Source: Microbacterium capsulatum (GTDB lineage: Bacteria; Actinomycetota; Actinomycetes; Actinomycetales; Microbacteriaceae). From it: a DNA stretch of 64,000 bases. The notes beneath the pieces were generated by a model. It was not told where the DNA came from and made no database searches. It saw only the letters and a list, made by a program, of their open reading frames with translations. The stretch is taken from NCBI RefSeq assembly GCF_030865425.1, contig NZ_JAVFCB010000007.1, forward strand, positions 201,235 through 265,234. The letters run 5' to 3'. A program made the position numbers and the translations under genes. Shown here in pieces: positions 33,367-42,071 of this stretch. Every line of letters starts with the position of its first letter. Position 1 is the stretch's first letter.

Positions 33367-34035
33367 TCAGGCCGTGAGGACCCCGAGGATCAGCACGGCG
33401 ATCACGCGTTCGAGCGAGCCCTGGAATCCGTCCGGGAGGAAGACCAGAGTCGGGTCGAGTTCGTACGTCTCCTGCACGGCCTTCGGCGGGTGGGCGTGCG
33501 TCCAGTACGCGCCGACGGCGATGAGGATCGCGCGGGCGGCCTCGGCCGCCTGCGGGCCGGTCAGCTCAGGGATGACCTGGTGCAGCACATCCGCGAAGCC
33601 GGCGAGGGAGGCGTAGCCGGCGCGCTTGTACCGGGTGACCGTCTCGGCGGTCACGTTGTGCTCGAGGACGCCGGCCTGAGCGCTGACGAGTTCGCACAGC
33701 ATCTCGTGCCGGGCGATGGCGGCGGCGGCGGTCGTGGCGGCGCTCGAGACCCGCTGTCGCAGGTCGTCGCCGGGGTCGACGGCGGCGGGCAGCTCGGTGC
33801 GGATCTCGACGAAGAGGTCGTGGGCGAGCTGGTCCAGGAGGTCGAGCAGGATCGCCTCGCGTGATTCGAAGTAGCGCAGCACGTTCGACTTCGCCAGGCC
33901 CACGCGACGGCTGAGCTCGTTGAGACTGATGTCCGCGACGGGCGTCTCGGCGAGCATGGTCGCCGTCGTCTCGAGGATCGCCCGGCGTCGGATCTCCCGC
34001 TGCTCCTCGCTGCGCGCGCGCTGGAAGGTGGTCAC
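33367..34035 (-). CDS. TetR-family repressor
   Basis: 222 residues. The N-terminal HTH is ISLNELSRRVGLAKSNVLRYFESREAILLDLL (about 36-70) with a helical ligand domain after it. The C-terminal part resembles TetR_C_7-type regulators. It is divergent from an SDR gene, and the 114-bp gap carries repeated sites overlapping the SDR promoter, so it likely represses both itself plus aidB and the SDR. Confidence 0.9.
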   Translation of the reverse strand: MTTFQRARSEEQREIRRRAILETTATMLAETPVADISLNELSRRVGLAKSNVLRYFESREAILLDLLDQLAHDLFVEIRTELPAAVDPGDDLRQRVSSAATTAAAAIARHEMLCELVSAQAGVLEHNVTAETVTRYKRAGYASLAGFADVLHQVIPELTGPQAAEAARAILIAVGAYWTHAHPPKAVQETYELDPTLVFLPDGFQGSLERVIAVLILGVLTA

Positions 34036-34057
34036 CCTCCGATTCTACAGACCGACA

Positions 34058-34104
34058 GTCTCTTGACAAGAGACCAACGGTTCATTACCGTAGAGACCAA
34101 CGGT
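34058..34104 (+). promoter_or_regulatory. SDR promoter with repressor sites
   Basis: TTGACA (34063-34068) and TACCGT (34086-34091) are 17 bp apart. GTCTCTTGACAAGAGAC is an inverted repeat over the -35 box (34058-34074). AGAGACCAACGGT occurs twice as a direct repeat (34069-34081, 34092-34104). The TetR protein encoded on the other side is the likely binder. Confidence 0.65.
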
Positions 34105-34149
34105 CCGATAAATGGTCGGCCCGGGTCTCGGCAGAGGGAAGAAGGCATC

Positions 34150-34986
34150 ATGACCTCCAAGGTCGCACTGGTCACGGGCGCATCGTCGGGCATCGGCGAG
34201 TCCGCCGCACGGCACCTGCGGGACGCGGGCTTCACCGTGTACGCGGCCGCGCGGCGCGTCGACCGCATGGCCGCGCTGCAGGCGGTCGGCGTCCGTGCGA
34301 TCGCCCTCGACGTCACCGAGGACGCGTCCGCGCAGGCCGCCGTCGCGCAGATCTTCGCGGAGGAGGGGCGGATCGATCTCCTCGTCAACAACGCGGGGTA
34401 CGGATCCTACGGCGCCCTCGAGGATGTCCCGCTCGCCGAGGCGCAGGCCCAGCTCGACGTGAACGTCCTCGGGCTCGCCCGGATGGCGCAGCTGGTCCTG
34501 CCGCACATGCGCGCCCGACGCAGCGGCACCATCATGAACGTCGCCTCGATGGGCGGGAACTTCACGACCCCGCTCGGCGCCTGGTACCACGCGAGCAAGT
34601 ACGCGGTCGAGGCGATCAGCGACGCGATGCGGATGGAGCTCGCGCCCTTCGGCATCGACGTGGTCGTGATCGAACCCGGATCGATCCGCACCGAGTGGGG
34701 CGCGATCGCCGCGGAGAAGGTCCGCGAGACGTCCGGCCAGGGGGTCTACCGGAGCCAGGGCGAGGCCGTCGCGGTCACGCTCGGCAGCAGCTCGCAGCCG
34801 GACACGCGGATGGCGTCCTCGCCGGACGTCGTGGCCCGCGCGATCACCCGGGCCGCCACCGCCCGCCGCCCGCGCACCCGCTACCGCATCGGATTCGGCG
34901 CGAAGCCTCTGGTGTTCGCCCGTGCGATCCTCCCCGACCGCGCCTTCGACGCCGTCATCAAGCGCGCCACCGGCGTGAGGAGCTGA
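34150..34986 (+). CDS. Short-chain dehydrogenase/reductase
   Basis: 278 residues with the classical SDR pattern: nucleotide-binding GASSGIGE at about 9-16, NNAGYGSYG, and the catalytic Tyr146-x3-Lys150 (YHASKYA) after the Ser region NVASMGG. The C terminus is extended by about 40 basic residues, as in the retinol-dehydrogenase-like group. The cofactor is probably NADP(H). It is under the divergent TetR repressor by position. The substrate is unknown. Confidence 0.9.
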   Translation: MTSKVALVTGASSGIGESAARHLRDAGFTVYAAARRVDRMAALQAVGVRAIALDVTEDASAQAAVAQIFAEEGRIDLLVNNAGYGSYGALEDVPLAEAQAQLDVNVLGLARMAQLVLPHMRARRSGTIMNVASMGGNFTTPLGAWYHASKYAVEAISDAMRMELAPFGIDVVVIEPGSIRTEWGAIAAEKVRETSGQGVYRSQGEAVAVTLGSSSQPDTRMASSPDVVARAITRAATARRPRTRYRIGFGAKPLVFARAILPDRAFDAVIKRATGVRS

Positions 34987-35081
34987 CCCCGTCCGCCCTG
35001 CCGCGAGCCTTTCGTGTCGGCGCGCCGGGATCTGGCGCCGGCGGGCGACCCGCGGAAGAATCGGTGCCGAGACGAAGGAGC

Positions 35082-35447
35082 ATGGTGGGCGAGCACAACC
35101 CCGACGTGGACGCGTGGTTCGAGCGCTACGACAATCCGCAGAAGCCGCTCGTGATGGCGGTGCGTGACGCGATCCTCGCCGTCGACGACCGCGTCACCGA
35201 GTGTGTCAAGTGGCAGGCCCCGACCTTCGTCTTCCAGGGCAACATCGCCTCGTTCTTCCCGAAGGCGCGCAACCACGTGTCGCTGATGTTCCATGCCGGC
35301 GCGGCGCTGGACGACGGATCCGGGTTCCTGGAGGGCGACGGCGCGACCGCGCGGTCCGCGAAGTTCGTCTCGGAGGCCGACCTCGCCGCGAAGCTCCCTG
35401 CGCTGCAGGCCGTGGTGCGCGCCTGGATCGCGTCGAAGGGCGGCTGA
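35082..35447 (+). CDS. DUF1801 (YdhG-like) protein
   Basis: 121 residues with a CGAAGGAG ribosome-binding site. The sequence (NPQKPLVMAVRDAILAVDDRVTECVKWQAPTFVFQGNIASFFP) is the hallmark of the DUF1801/YdhG_co fold, a small alpha/beta domain of unknown biochemical role. Complete. 95 bp separate it from the SDR gene, so a shared transcript is possible. Confidence 0.85.
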   Translation: MVGEHNPDVDAWFERYDNPQKPLVMAVRDAILAVDDRVTECVKWQAPTFVFQGNIASFFPKARNHVSLMFHAGAALDDGSGFLEGDGATARSAKFVSEADLAAKLPALQAVVRAWIASKGG

Positions 35448-35584
35448 CCCGGTCCTGATGCCGGCTCGCACCGACGTGACATCCCGCGTCGTCTATCCGG
35501 TCGGGGTCCAGTCCCGCCGCAGGATCGCGATCGCGGCACGCAGGGACGCCGACACGCGCCGCGGGACGGGTGCGCGTTTCGGGC

Positions 35585-35998
35585 TCAGCCGTCGTCGCGG
35601 GCGTCGTAGCGGTCGCGGTTCCCGGTGATCTCGGACTGGTGCGCGGAGGCCCATTCGGCGATCGCCATGACCGGCACGGCGAGGCTCTTGCCGAGCGGGG
35701 TGGAGCGGTAGACCACGCGCGGCGGGATCTCGGCGAACATCTCGCGTTCGACGAGGCCGTCGCGCTCGAGCTGGCGCAGCGTGTGCGTGAGCATCCGCGC
35801 CGAGATGCCGGAGGTCATCTGCTTGAGCTCGGTGAACCGCAGGGGGCCGTCGTGCAGCATGCCGACGAGCATGACCGACCACTTGTCGCCGATGCGGGAC
35901 AGGACCGAGCGGAACAGCTCGGCCTCCTCGGGATCGTGGCCGCACATCGCGTGCATGCGCGGCTCGTGGATCGTCGCCATCCGGTCCTCGATCGCCAT
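35585..35998 (-). CDS. HxlR-family regulator
   Basis: 137 residues. The winged helix (about 28-115: LSRIGDKWSVMLVGMLHDGPLRFTEL, GISARMLTHTLRQLERDGLV, YRSTPLGKSL) is HxlR type. A Cys at residue 19, before the HTH, is where redox- and quinone-sensing members of this family often have their sensor thiol. It is divergent from the doxX-MFS-FMN reductase genes, which fits an electrophile or quinone response. Confidence 0.9.
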   Translation of the reverse strand: MAIEDRMATIHEPRMHAMCGHDPEEAELFRSVLSRIGDKWSVMLVGMLHDGPLRFTELKQMTSGISARMLTHTLRQLERDGLVEREMFAEIPPRVVYRSTPLGKSLAVPVMAIAEWASAHQSEITGNRDRYDARDDG

Positions 35999-36032
35999 CT
36001 CCGCTCCTCACGCCGTCGTCCTTCTCCCTACA

Positions 36033-36130
36033 GGTTACCGATGGTTACCTCGATGTGCCTCGGTGACATTGACCTGCCTGGCACCCCTTCGGGAATACTT
36101 ACCCATCGTACCTCAGTTACTGTCAGTAAC
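36033..36130. promoter_or_regulatory. HxlR/doxX divergent control region
   Basis: The gap holds GGTTACC twice with a 3-bp spacer (36033-36039, 36043-36049) and a 15-bp palindrome GTTACTGTCAGTAAC (36116-36130). Both are built on GTTAC-like half-sites. TTGACC (36069-36074) and AATACT (36094-36099) form a possible promoter for doxX between them. Confidence 0.6.
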
Positions 36131-36151
36131 TTCCGAAAGGCTCCGACGCTC

Positions 36152-36517
36152 ATGCTCGTTCTCACCATCCTCACCTGGGTCCTCTCGGGTCTCCTCGCGC
36201 TCGTCAACCTCATGGCCGGCGGGATGAAGATCCTGAAGCCGCACGGCGGCGCACGACCCATGCCGACGCTCGACGCGTTCACCGACGGGCAGGTCCGCTG
36301 GATCGGTGTGGCCGAGGTGGCCGGCGCGATCGGCCTGATCCTGCCGCCGCTGCTCGGCGTCCTGCCGTGGCTGGCACCGGTCGCCGCGCTCGGGCTCGCT
36401 GTGATCCAGATCCTCGCGGTCTTCGCGCACCGCCGGCACGGCGAGCCCTTCGTGCCCAACATCGTGATGGCGGTCATCGCCGCGGCGATCGGCGTCCTGC
36501 GGCTGGTCGGGGCGTGA
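36152..36517 (+). CDS. DoxX-family membrane protein
   Basis: 121 residues with four hydrophobic helices (LVNLMAGGMKIL, VGVAEVAGAIGLILPPLLG). DoxX-like proteins associate with oxidoreductases and thiol or quinone homeostasis. Its stop overlaps the next start (GTGA). It is the first gene of the set controlled by the divergent HxlR regulator. Confidence 0.85.
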   Translation: MLVLTILTWVLSGLLALVNLMAGGMKILKPHGGARPMPTLDAFTDGQVRWIGVAEVAGAIGLILPPLLGVLPWLAPVAALGLAVIQILAVFAHRRHGEPFVPNIVMAVIAAAIGVLRLVGA

Positions 36518-38013
36518 GCGCCATGACCGCGTCCACCGCCGCCACCACCACTGCCACCGCCGCCGCCGGCCGTCGGCCGTCCGTCTCGCGTTCGAGCGGG
36601 ACCGGGGTGATCTGGCTGCTGCTGGGCGCCGCCTTCGTCACGATGCTCAACGAGACCGTCATGGGCGTCGCGATCCCGCACCTCGTCACCGATCTCGGCA
36701 TCCCGCTGCAGACCGCGCAGTGGACGACGACCGCGTTCATGCTGACCATGGCCGTCGTCATCCCGACCACCGGATGGCTGCTGCAGCGGTTCTCCACGCG
36801 GCAGGTGTTCCTGTCCGCGATGATCGCGTTCACCGCCGGCACCCTGATCGGCGCGCTCGCCCCGGACTTCGGGATCCTTCTGGTGGCCCGCGTCGTGCAG
36901 GCGGTGGGCACCGCCATGATGATGCCGCTGCTGATGACGACGATCATGACCGTGGTGCCCGAGCACGAGCGCGGCCGATTCATGGGGCGGATCACGATCG
37001 TGATGGCGGTGGCGCCCGCCCTCGGGCCCGCGCTGTCCGGCTTCATCCTGAACGCGCTGTCGTGGCACTTCCTGTTCTGGACGATCCTGCCCGTCGCGGT
37101 CGGCATGCTCGCCGTCGGCGCCGCCCTGCTGCGCAACGTCGGCGATCGGAGCCGCACCCCGCTCGACGGGGTCTCGCTGCCGCTCACCGCGATCGGCTTC
37201 GGCGGTCTCGTCTACGGCATCAGCACGATCGGCGGCGGCCCCGACGCCCCCGTCACGCGGGGCGTCACGGCTCTGCTCGTGGGCGTCGTGTTCCTCGGCC
37301 TGTTCGTGTGGCGGCAGCTCGTGCTGCAGCGCACCGACCGGGCCCTCCTGGATCTGCGCACTTTCCGCTCGCGGTCGTTCTCGCTCGCAACCGGGCTCAT
37401 CGTCGTGATGATGGCGGCGATGTTCGGCGCGATCATGCTGCTCCCGATCTACCTGCAGAACGTTCTCCGCGTGGACGCCGCCACGACCGGGCTCCTGCTG
37501 CTGCCGGGTGGGCTCGTGATGGGCCTCGTCGCCCCGCTCGTCGGCCGGCTGTTCGACCGGTACGGACCGCGGCCGCTGGTGATCCCGGGCGCCCTGGTCG
37601 CCTCGGCGACGCTCTGGGGGATGACCCTGCTCACGGCGGACACGCCGCCGATCGTCCCGGCGCTCGGGCTCGCCGGGATCTCCCTCGGCGTCTCGTTCAT
37701 GATGACGCCGCTGATGACCTCCGCGCTCGGATCCCTCGGCCCGCGGCTGTACTCGCACGGATCCGCGATCGTCGGCACCGTGCAGCAGGTCGCCGGCGCG
37801 ATCGGCACGGCGCTGTTCGTCACCGTCCTCGCGATCGGCACCGCCCAGGCGTCGGCCGCCGGCGCCGGATCCGTCGCCGCCGAGGCGCGCGGCGTGTCGT
37901 TCGCGTTCACGATCGGCGCGGCGATCTCCCTGCTCGCCGTGGTCGGCAGCTTCTTCGTCCGCGGTGCCGTGCCGGCGCCCGCGAGCGAGGCAGCGGTCGC
38001 CCCGGCGCATTGA
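36514..38013 (+). CDS. MFS drug exporter, DHA2 (14-TMS)
   Basis: 499 residues from the overlapping GTG, or 496 from ATG 36523. About 14 hydrophobic segments and the EmrB/QacA signatures (LNETVMGVAIPHLVTDLG, WTTTAFMLTMAVVIPTTGWL, GRITIVMAVAPALGPALSG) identify a proton-driven multidrug exporter. It is co-translated with doxX under HxlR control, so its natural substrate may be a quinone or related electrophile. Confidence 0.9.
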   Translation: MSAMTASTAATTTATAAAGRRPSVSRSSGTGVIWLLLGAAFVTMLNETVMGVAIPHLVTDLGIPLQTAQWTTTAFMLTMAVVIPTTGWLLQRFSTRQVFLSAMIAFTAGTLIGALAPDFGILLVARVVQAVGTAMMMPLLMTTIMTVVPEHERGRFMGRITIVMAVAPALGPALSGFILNALSWHFLFWTILPVAVGMLAVGAALLRNVGDRSRTPLDGVSLPLTAIGFGGLVYGISTIGGGPDAPVTRGVTALLVGVVFLGLFVWRQLVLQRTDRALLDLRTFRSRSFSLATGLIVVMMAAMFGAIMLLPIYLQNVLRVDAATTGLLLLPGGLVMGLVAPLVGRLFDRYGPRPLVIPGALVASATLWGMTLLTADTPPIVPALGLAGISLGVSFMMTPLMTSALGSLGPRLYSHGSAIVGTVQQVAGAIGTALFVTVLAIGTAQASAAGAGSVAAEARGVSFAFTIGAAISLLAVVGSFFVRGAVPAPASEAAVAPAH

Positions 38014-38046
38014 CCCCGACCATCCACCCCTCGAAGGAGAAACAAC

Positions 38047-38628
38047 ATGTCTGATATCCGCATCGCCGTCATCGTCGGCAGCACCCGTCCCGGCCGCAAG
38101 AGCAAGGACGTCGCCGACTGGGTGATCGCCCAGGCACAGGGGCGCGAGGGCGTCGTCTACGAGCTCGTCGACCTCGCCGACTACCCGCTGCCGCACCTCG
38201 ACGAGCCCCTGCCTGCCGCGTTCGGCCAGTACGCCGGCGAGCACACCAAGGCGTGGGCCGAGAAGATCGCCTCGTACGACGGGTTCGTCTTCGTCACGCC
38301 CGAGTACAACCACTCGACGTCCGGCGTCCTGAAGAACGCGCTCGACTACCTCTACAACGAGTGGAACAACAAGGCCGCCGCGTTCGTCGGCTACGGCGCG
38401 GTGGGCGGCGCCCGTGCCGTCGAGCACCTGCGCGCGATCGCGTCGGAGCTGCAGATCGCGCACGTGCGTCAGTCGCTCGCGTTCAACGGCTTCACCGACT
38501 TCGAGAACTTCACGACGTTCGCGCCGGCGGAGATCCACGAGACGTTCGCCGCGACGATGTTCGACCAGCTCGAGACGTGGGCCCGCGCCATGCAGTCCGT
38601 CCGGGCCGAGCAGGTCCTGGCGGCCTGA
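38047..38628 (+). CDS. NADPH-dependent FMN reductase
   Basis: 193 residues of flavodoxin fold. GSTRPGRKS near residue 11 binds the FMN phosphate, and VTPEYNHSTSGVLKNALDYLYNEW is the family signature. It has a perfect ribosome-binding site (GAAGGAG) and follows the exporter by 33 nt. It likely reduces quinones or azo compounds by two electrons, consistent with the HxlR-regulated set. Confidence 0.92.
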   Translation: MSDIRIAVIVGSTRPGRKSKDVADWVIAQAQGREGVVYELVDLADYPLPHLDEPLPAAFGQYAGEHTKAWAEKIASYDGFVFVTPEYNHSTSGVLKNALDYLYNEWNNKAAAFVGYGAVGGARAVEHLRAIASELQIAHVRQSLAFNGFTDFENFTTFAPAEIHETFAATMFDQLETWARAMQSVRAEQVLAA

Positions 38629-38668
38629 TCCTGACGCGCTCGGGCGCCGCCGGGCGGACCGGCGTCGG

Positions 38669-39577
38669 CTACCCGATCGCGGATCCGGTGCCCGTCGTGC
38701 GCAGCGCGCGCTCGATCGCCGAGCGGGCGTCCGCGGCCAGGGTCGGCGCCGTCACCAGGAAGATGCGCCGCTCGAACGTGGTGCCCGTCAGGGGGAGGAC
38801 GGCGATGTCGTCCTCCCCCTGGCGCGGCAGGGCCAGCGCAGGGACGAGGGCGACGCCGATGCCGGCCGCCACGTACGCCGCGACGACCGCGTAGTCGTCG
38901 CTGCGCATCGCGATCCGCGGCGTGAATCCCGCCGACCGCGCCGCCGCGAGCAGGGCCGCGTCGACCGGATCCGCCGCGGTCGCGCCGACCACCCAGGGAT
39001 CGTCCTCCAGGTCGGCGAGCGTGATCCGGTCGCGACCGACCAGGCGATGCTCGGCCGGCACGATCACCGACAGCTGCTCGCGCACGACCGGGATCATGCG
39101 GAAGCCGGGCGGCAGGACGGTCGGGCGGCCCGGGGCGTCGTAGACGATCGCCGCATCGAGTGTGAGCCCCGTCATGCCCGCCATCAGCGGGTCGAGCTCT
39201 GCTTCGGTGACATCGGGGTCGAAGCCGGCCGCGCGCAGCTCCTGCACGACCCGGGGCAGCAGTCTCGCGCCGGCGGAGGGGAAGACCCCGATCGCGAGGC
39301 GGCGCCGGCCCGCCGCGACGAGCGAGCGCATCTCGTCGACGGCGCGATCCGCCCGGTTCAGGATCGCGTTCGCGTGCGGCAGCATGGCCTCGCCGATCGC
39401 GGTCAGCCGGGTGCCGTCCGAGCCGCTCGCGACGACCTCGGTGCCGAGCAGGCGGCTCAGGCCGCGGAGGTGGTGCGTCACGGTCGGCTGGCTCCACTGC
39501 AGCGCGGTCGCGGCGCGCAGGATCGAGCCGTGCTCGGCGATCGCGCGGAGGGCGCGGAGCTGGCGAAGATCGAGCAC
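38669..39577 (-). CDS. LysR-family regulator
   Basis: 302 residues from a GTG. The N-terminal HTH (LRQLRALRAIAEHGSILRAATALQWSQPTVTHHLRGLSRLLG) and the periplasmic-binding-like effector domain are intact. It is divergent from the PLP decarboxylase gene, with a perfect 17-bp palindrome in between, so that gene is its likely target. Confidence 0.92.
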   Translation of the reverse strand: MLDLRQLRALRAIAEHGSILRAATALQWSQPTVTHHLRGLSRLLGTEVVASGSDGTRLTAIGEAMLPHANAILNRADRAVDEMRSLVAAGRRRLAIGVFPSAGARLLPRVVQELRAAGFDPDVTEAELDPLMAGMTGLTLDAAIVYDAPGRPTVLPPGFRMIPVVREQLSVIVPAEHRLVGRDRITLADLEDDPWVVGATAADPVDAALLAAARSAGFTPRIAMRSDDYAVVAAYVAAGIGVALVPALALPRQGEDDIAVLPLTGTTFERRIFLVTAPTLAADARSAIERALRTTGTGSAIG

Positions 39578-39583
39578 GCGGCC

Positions 39584-39600
39584 TCCATATCAGGTATGGA
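39584..39600. promoter_or_regulatory. LysR operator candidate
   Basis: TCCATATCAGGTATGGA is a palindrome (TCCATA arms, 5-bp centre) overlapping the LysR start region and 56 bp before the decarboxylase start. It has the T-N(11)-A geometry common to LysR sites. Confidence 0.6.
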
Positions 39601-39655
39601 TCAATCCAGGACAGTTGTGATTCCTTCATGCTATCCCGCCGAGGAGGATCGAAGA

Positions 39656-41167
39656 GTGATCCCGAACACCCCCTATGCCGACGCCCTCCGCCGCTTCGCC
39701 GCTCGCGACCTGCAGCTCCTCAACGTCCCCGGCCACGCCGCCGATCCGGCCGCCGCACCGCTTCTCGCCGACTTCTTCGGCGCGGAGCTCCTGCGCCGCG
39801 ACGTCGAGCCGCTGCTCGACGGCATCGACAAGGGCGAGGACAACCCGCTCGAGCAGGCCCGCCGGGCCGCCGCCCGTGCGTGGGGGGCGCGCCGCACATG
39901 GTTCCTCACGAACGGCGCGTCCGAGGCGAACCGGATGGCCGCGCTCGCGCTCGCCGCGTTCCGCTCGCCCGACGAGATCGTCGTCGCCCAGCGCAGCGCG
40001 CACTCCAGCTTCTTCGACGGGATCATCCTGGGCGGACTGGATCCCCGGTTCGTGCAGCCCGCGATCGACGAGCGGCACGGGATCAACCACGGCGTGACCG
40101 CGGCCGCGATGCGCGAGGCGCTGCGACACGGGGACGCGAAGGCGGCATACGTCATCAGCCCGAGCTATTTCGGGGCCGTCGCCGACGTCGCCGGGATCGC
40201 GCAGGTGTGCCACGAGGCCGGGATCCCGCTCGTCGTCGACGCGGCGTGGGGAGCGCATTTCGGCTTCCACCCCGATCTGCCGGCGAACCCGATCGCGCTC
40301 GGCGCCGATCTCGTCGTCTCCTCCACGCACAAGATGGGCGGGAGCCTCACGCAGTCCGCGATGCTGCACCTCGCGGACGGGCCGTACGCCGCAGCTCTCG
40401 AGCCGCTGATCGACCGGGCCTTCACGTTCACGCAGTCGACCAGCGCGAGCTCGCTGCTGCTCGCCTCGCTCGACCTCGCCCGCGCCACCCTCGAGAGCGG
40501 ACACGATCGCATCGCGGGCTCGATCGCGGCGGCCGCCGAACTGCGCGACGCGGTGCGCGCCACCGGGCGGTTCCCCATCGTGAGCGACGGCTTCGGCGCG
40601 TTCGAGGACATCGTCGGCCACGACCCGCTGCGGGTCTCGATCGACGTCGGGGCCGCGGGGCTGCACGGCCACGCGGTGCGCGAGGAGCTCCTGCGCACGT
40701 TCGGCATCGTCACCGAGATCTCCACCGGATCCTGCATCGTCGCGTTCGTCGGCCCGGGGACGACCCCGGACGCCGCTCGCTTCGTCGCCGCCCTGCAGGC
40801 ACTGCGTCCGGTCGGCGACCTGGCCGCACGACCGGAGAGCGCGTCCGTCGCTCTGCCCGCGCCCGGTCCCGCGGTGATGCGTCCACGGGACGCCTCGTTC
40901 GCGCACACCGAGGTGGTCGCGGCGCACGAGGCGATCGGCCGGGTCTCCGCGGACGCGCTCGCGGCGTACCCGCCCGGGATCCCGAATCTGCTCCCCGGTG
41001 AGATCGTCACGGCGGAGACGGTCCGCTTCCTGCGCGATATCGCGGCCACCCCGGGCGGCTACGTGCGCGGCGCGCTGGACCCGCTCGTCGAGCGCGTGCG
41101 CGTCGTGGTCGAGGGCGCCGGGGTGCCGGCCCCGGTTCTCGTCGAGGCGCTGGCTGTGCTCGGCTGA
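39656..41167 (+). CDS. Orn/Lys/Arg decarboxylase family enzyme
   Basis: 503 residues from GTG with a strong GAGGAGGATC ribosome-binding site. This is the short Bacillus SpeA-like type of fold-I PLP decarboxylase. It has the motif HAADPAAAPLLADFFG (usual PGHKxG region degenerate), FLTNGASEANRMAAL, VVDAAWGAHFGFH and the PLP Lys226 in SSTHKMGGSLTQSAMLH. The C-terminal domain ends PPGIPNLLPGEIV as in the family. It should remove CO2 from a basic or related amino acid to give an amine. Its neighbours include a gamma-glutamyl ligase and an aminotransferase, so it could feed the amine pathway, or the whole could act on a different amino acid. Confidence 0.88.
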   Translation: MIPNTPYADALRRFAARDLQLLNVPGHAADPAAAPLLADFFGAELLRRDVEPLLDGIDKGEDNPLEQARRAAARAWGARRTWFLTNGASEANRMAALALAAFRSPDEIVVAQRSAHSSFFDGIILGGLDPRFVQPAIDERHGINHGVTAAAMREALRHGDAKAAYVISPSYFGAVADVAGIAQVCHEAGIPLVVDAAWGAHFGFHPDLPANPIALGADLVVSSTHKMGGSLTQSAMLHLADGPYAAALEPLIDRAFTFTQSTSASSLLLASLDLARATLESGHDRIAGSIAAAAELRDAVRATGRFPIVSDGFGAFEDIVGHDPLRVSIDVGAAGLHGHAVREELLRTFGIVTEISTGSCIVAFVGPGTTPDAARFVAALQALRPVGDLAARPESASVALPAPGPAVMRPRDASFAHTEVVAAHEAIGRVSADALAAYPPGIPNLLPGEIVTAETVRFLRDIAATPGGYVRGALDPLVERVRVVVEGAGVPAPVLVEALAVLG

Positions 41168-41211
41168 CCGAGAGGCGCTCTCCCGTGGGACGCCGCCGCG
41201 TCGGACCGTCG

Positions 41212-42066
41212 TCAGGACAGCAGCTCGTCCTCGCGCATGCGCTCCCACAGGGCGAGGCGGGTGTGCGCCGTCTCGCCGAGCCGCTCGAGCACCAGGTTGA
41301 GCAGCTGCTCGTTCAGCATGAACGCCGCGGAATCGCTCTGGAAGGCGTGCTCCGTCGAGCTGGCGACGTCCAGCACGACGTCCGCCCGGGGCGCGATCGG
41401 GCAGTCCAGGCTGTCGGTGACGAGCAGGAGCGCGGCGCCGCGACGCTTCGCGGCGAGGGCGAGCTCCGTCGCGCTGCGCTGGTAGCGGTGGAAGTCGAAC
41501 AGCACCAGGACGTCGCGCTGGGTCATGTCGACGACCGCGCCGAGGTCGTGCCCCGAGGGGTCGTTGAACATCCGCACCCCCGGCCGCAGCTCCTGCAGGT
41601 GGGTGCCGAGGTGGTACGCGGCGAGATACGTGAAGCGGCCGCCCGTGAGCAGGATGCGCCGGGCGGGATCGGCGAGCAGCGCGACCGCCGCGGCGTAGGA
41701 CGCGTCGGGGATCCGCGCGAACGACTCCAGGGTGCGCTCGGCCTGCACGGTGGCGTCGCGCACGACGACCTCCCGCGGCGTGCCGGCCTCCGCGGGCGCA
41801 CTGAGTCGTACCAGCGGGCCGGAGGAGCGCCGGGTCAGCTCATCCCGCAGCGCGCGCTGGAACTCCGGGAAACCGCCGAAGCCGAGGCTCTGCGCGAATC
41901 GGAGCACCGTCGGCGGGCTCACCCCCGCGCGTCCCGCCAGGTCGGCGATCGTGGACAGACCGGCACTCGGGTAGTCGGCCAGGAGCACGCGCCCCACCTG
42001 TCGCCCCGCGCGGCCGAGGGTCGGCAGCGCGGCGGCGACCTGGTCGGAGAGCGCGTCGTCGGGCAT
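41212..42066 (-). CDS. RpiR/MurR-family regulator
   Basis: 284 residues. An N-terminal HTH_6 (STIADLAGRAGVSPPTVLRFAQSLGFGGFPEFQRAL) is joined to a SIS domain (about 125-260) that in relatives binds a phosphosugar. Sugar ligands seem unlikely in this context, and an amine- or glutamyl-derived effector is possible. It is 5 nt downstream of the amidohydrolase gene on the same strand, so it is co-transcribed with it. Confidence 0.9.
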   Translation of the reverse strand: MPDDALSDQVAAALPTLGRAGRQVGRVLLADYPSAGLSTIADLAGRAGVSPPTVLRFAQSLGFGGFPEFQRALRDELTRRSSGPLVRLSAPAEAGTPREVVVRDATVQAERTLESFARIPDASYAAAVALLADPARRILLTGGRFTYLAAYHLGTHLQELRPGVRMFNDPSGHDLGAVVDMTQRDVLVLFDFHRYQRSATELALAAKRRGAALLLVTDSLDCPIAPRADVVLDVASSTEHAFQSDSAAFMLNEQLLNLVLERLGETAHTRLALWERMREDELLS

Positions 42067-42071
42067 GCCGA

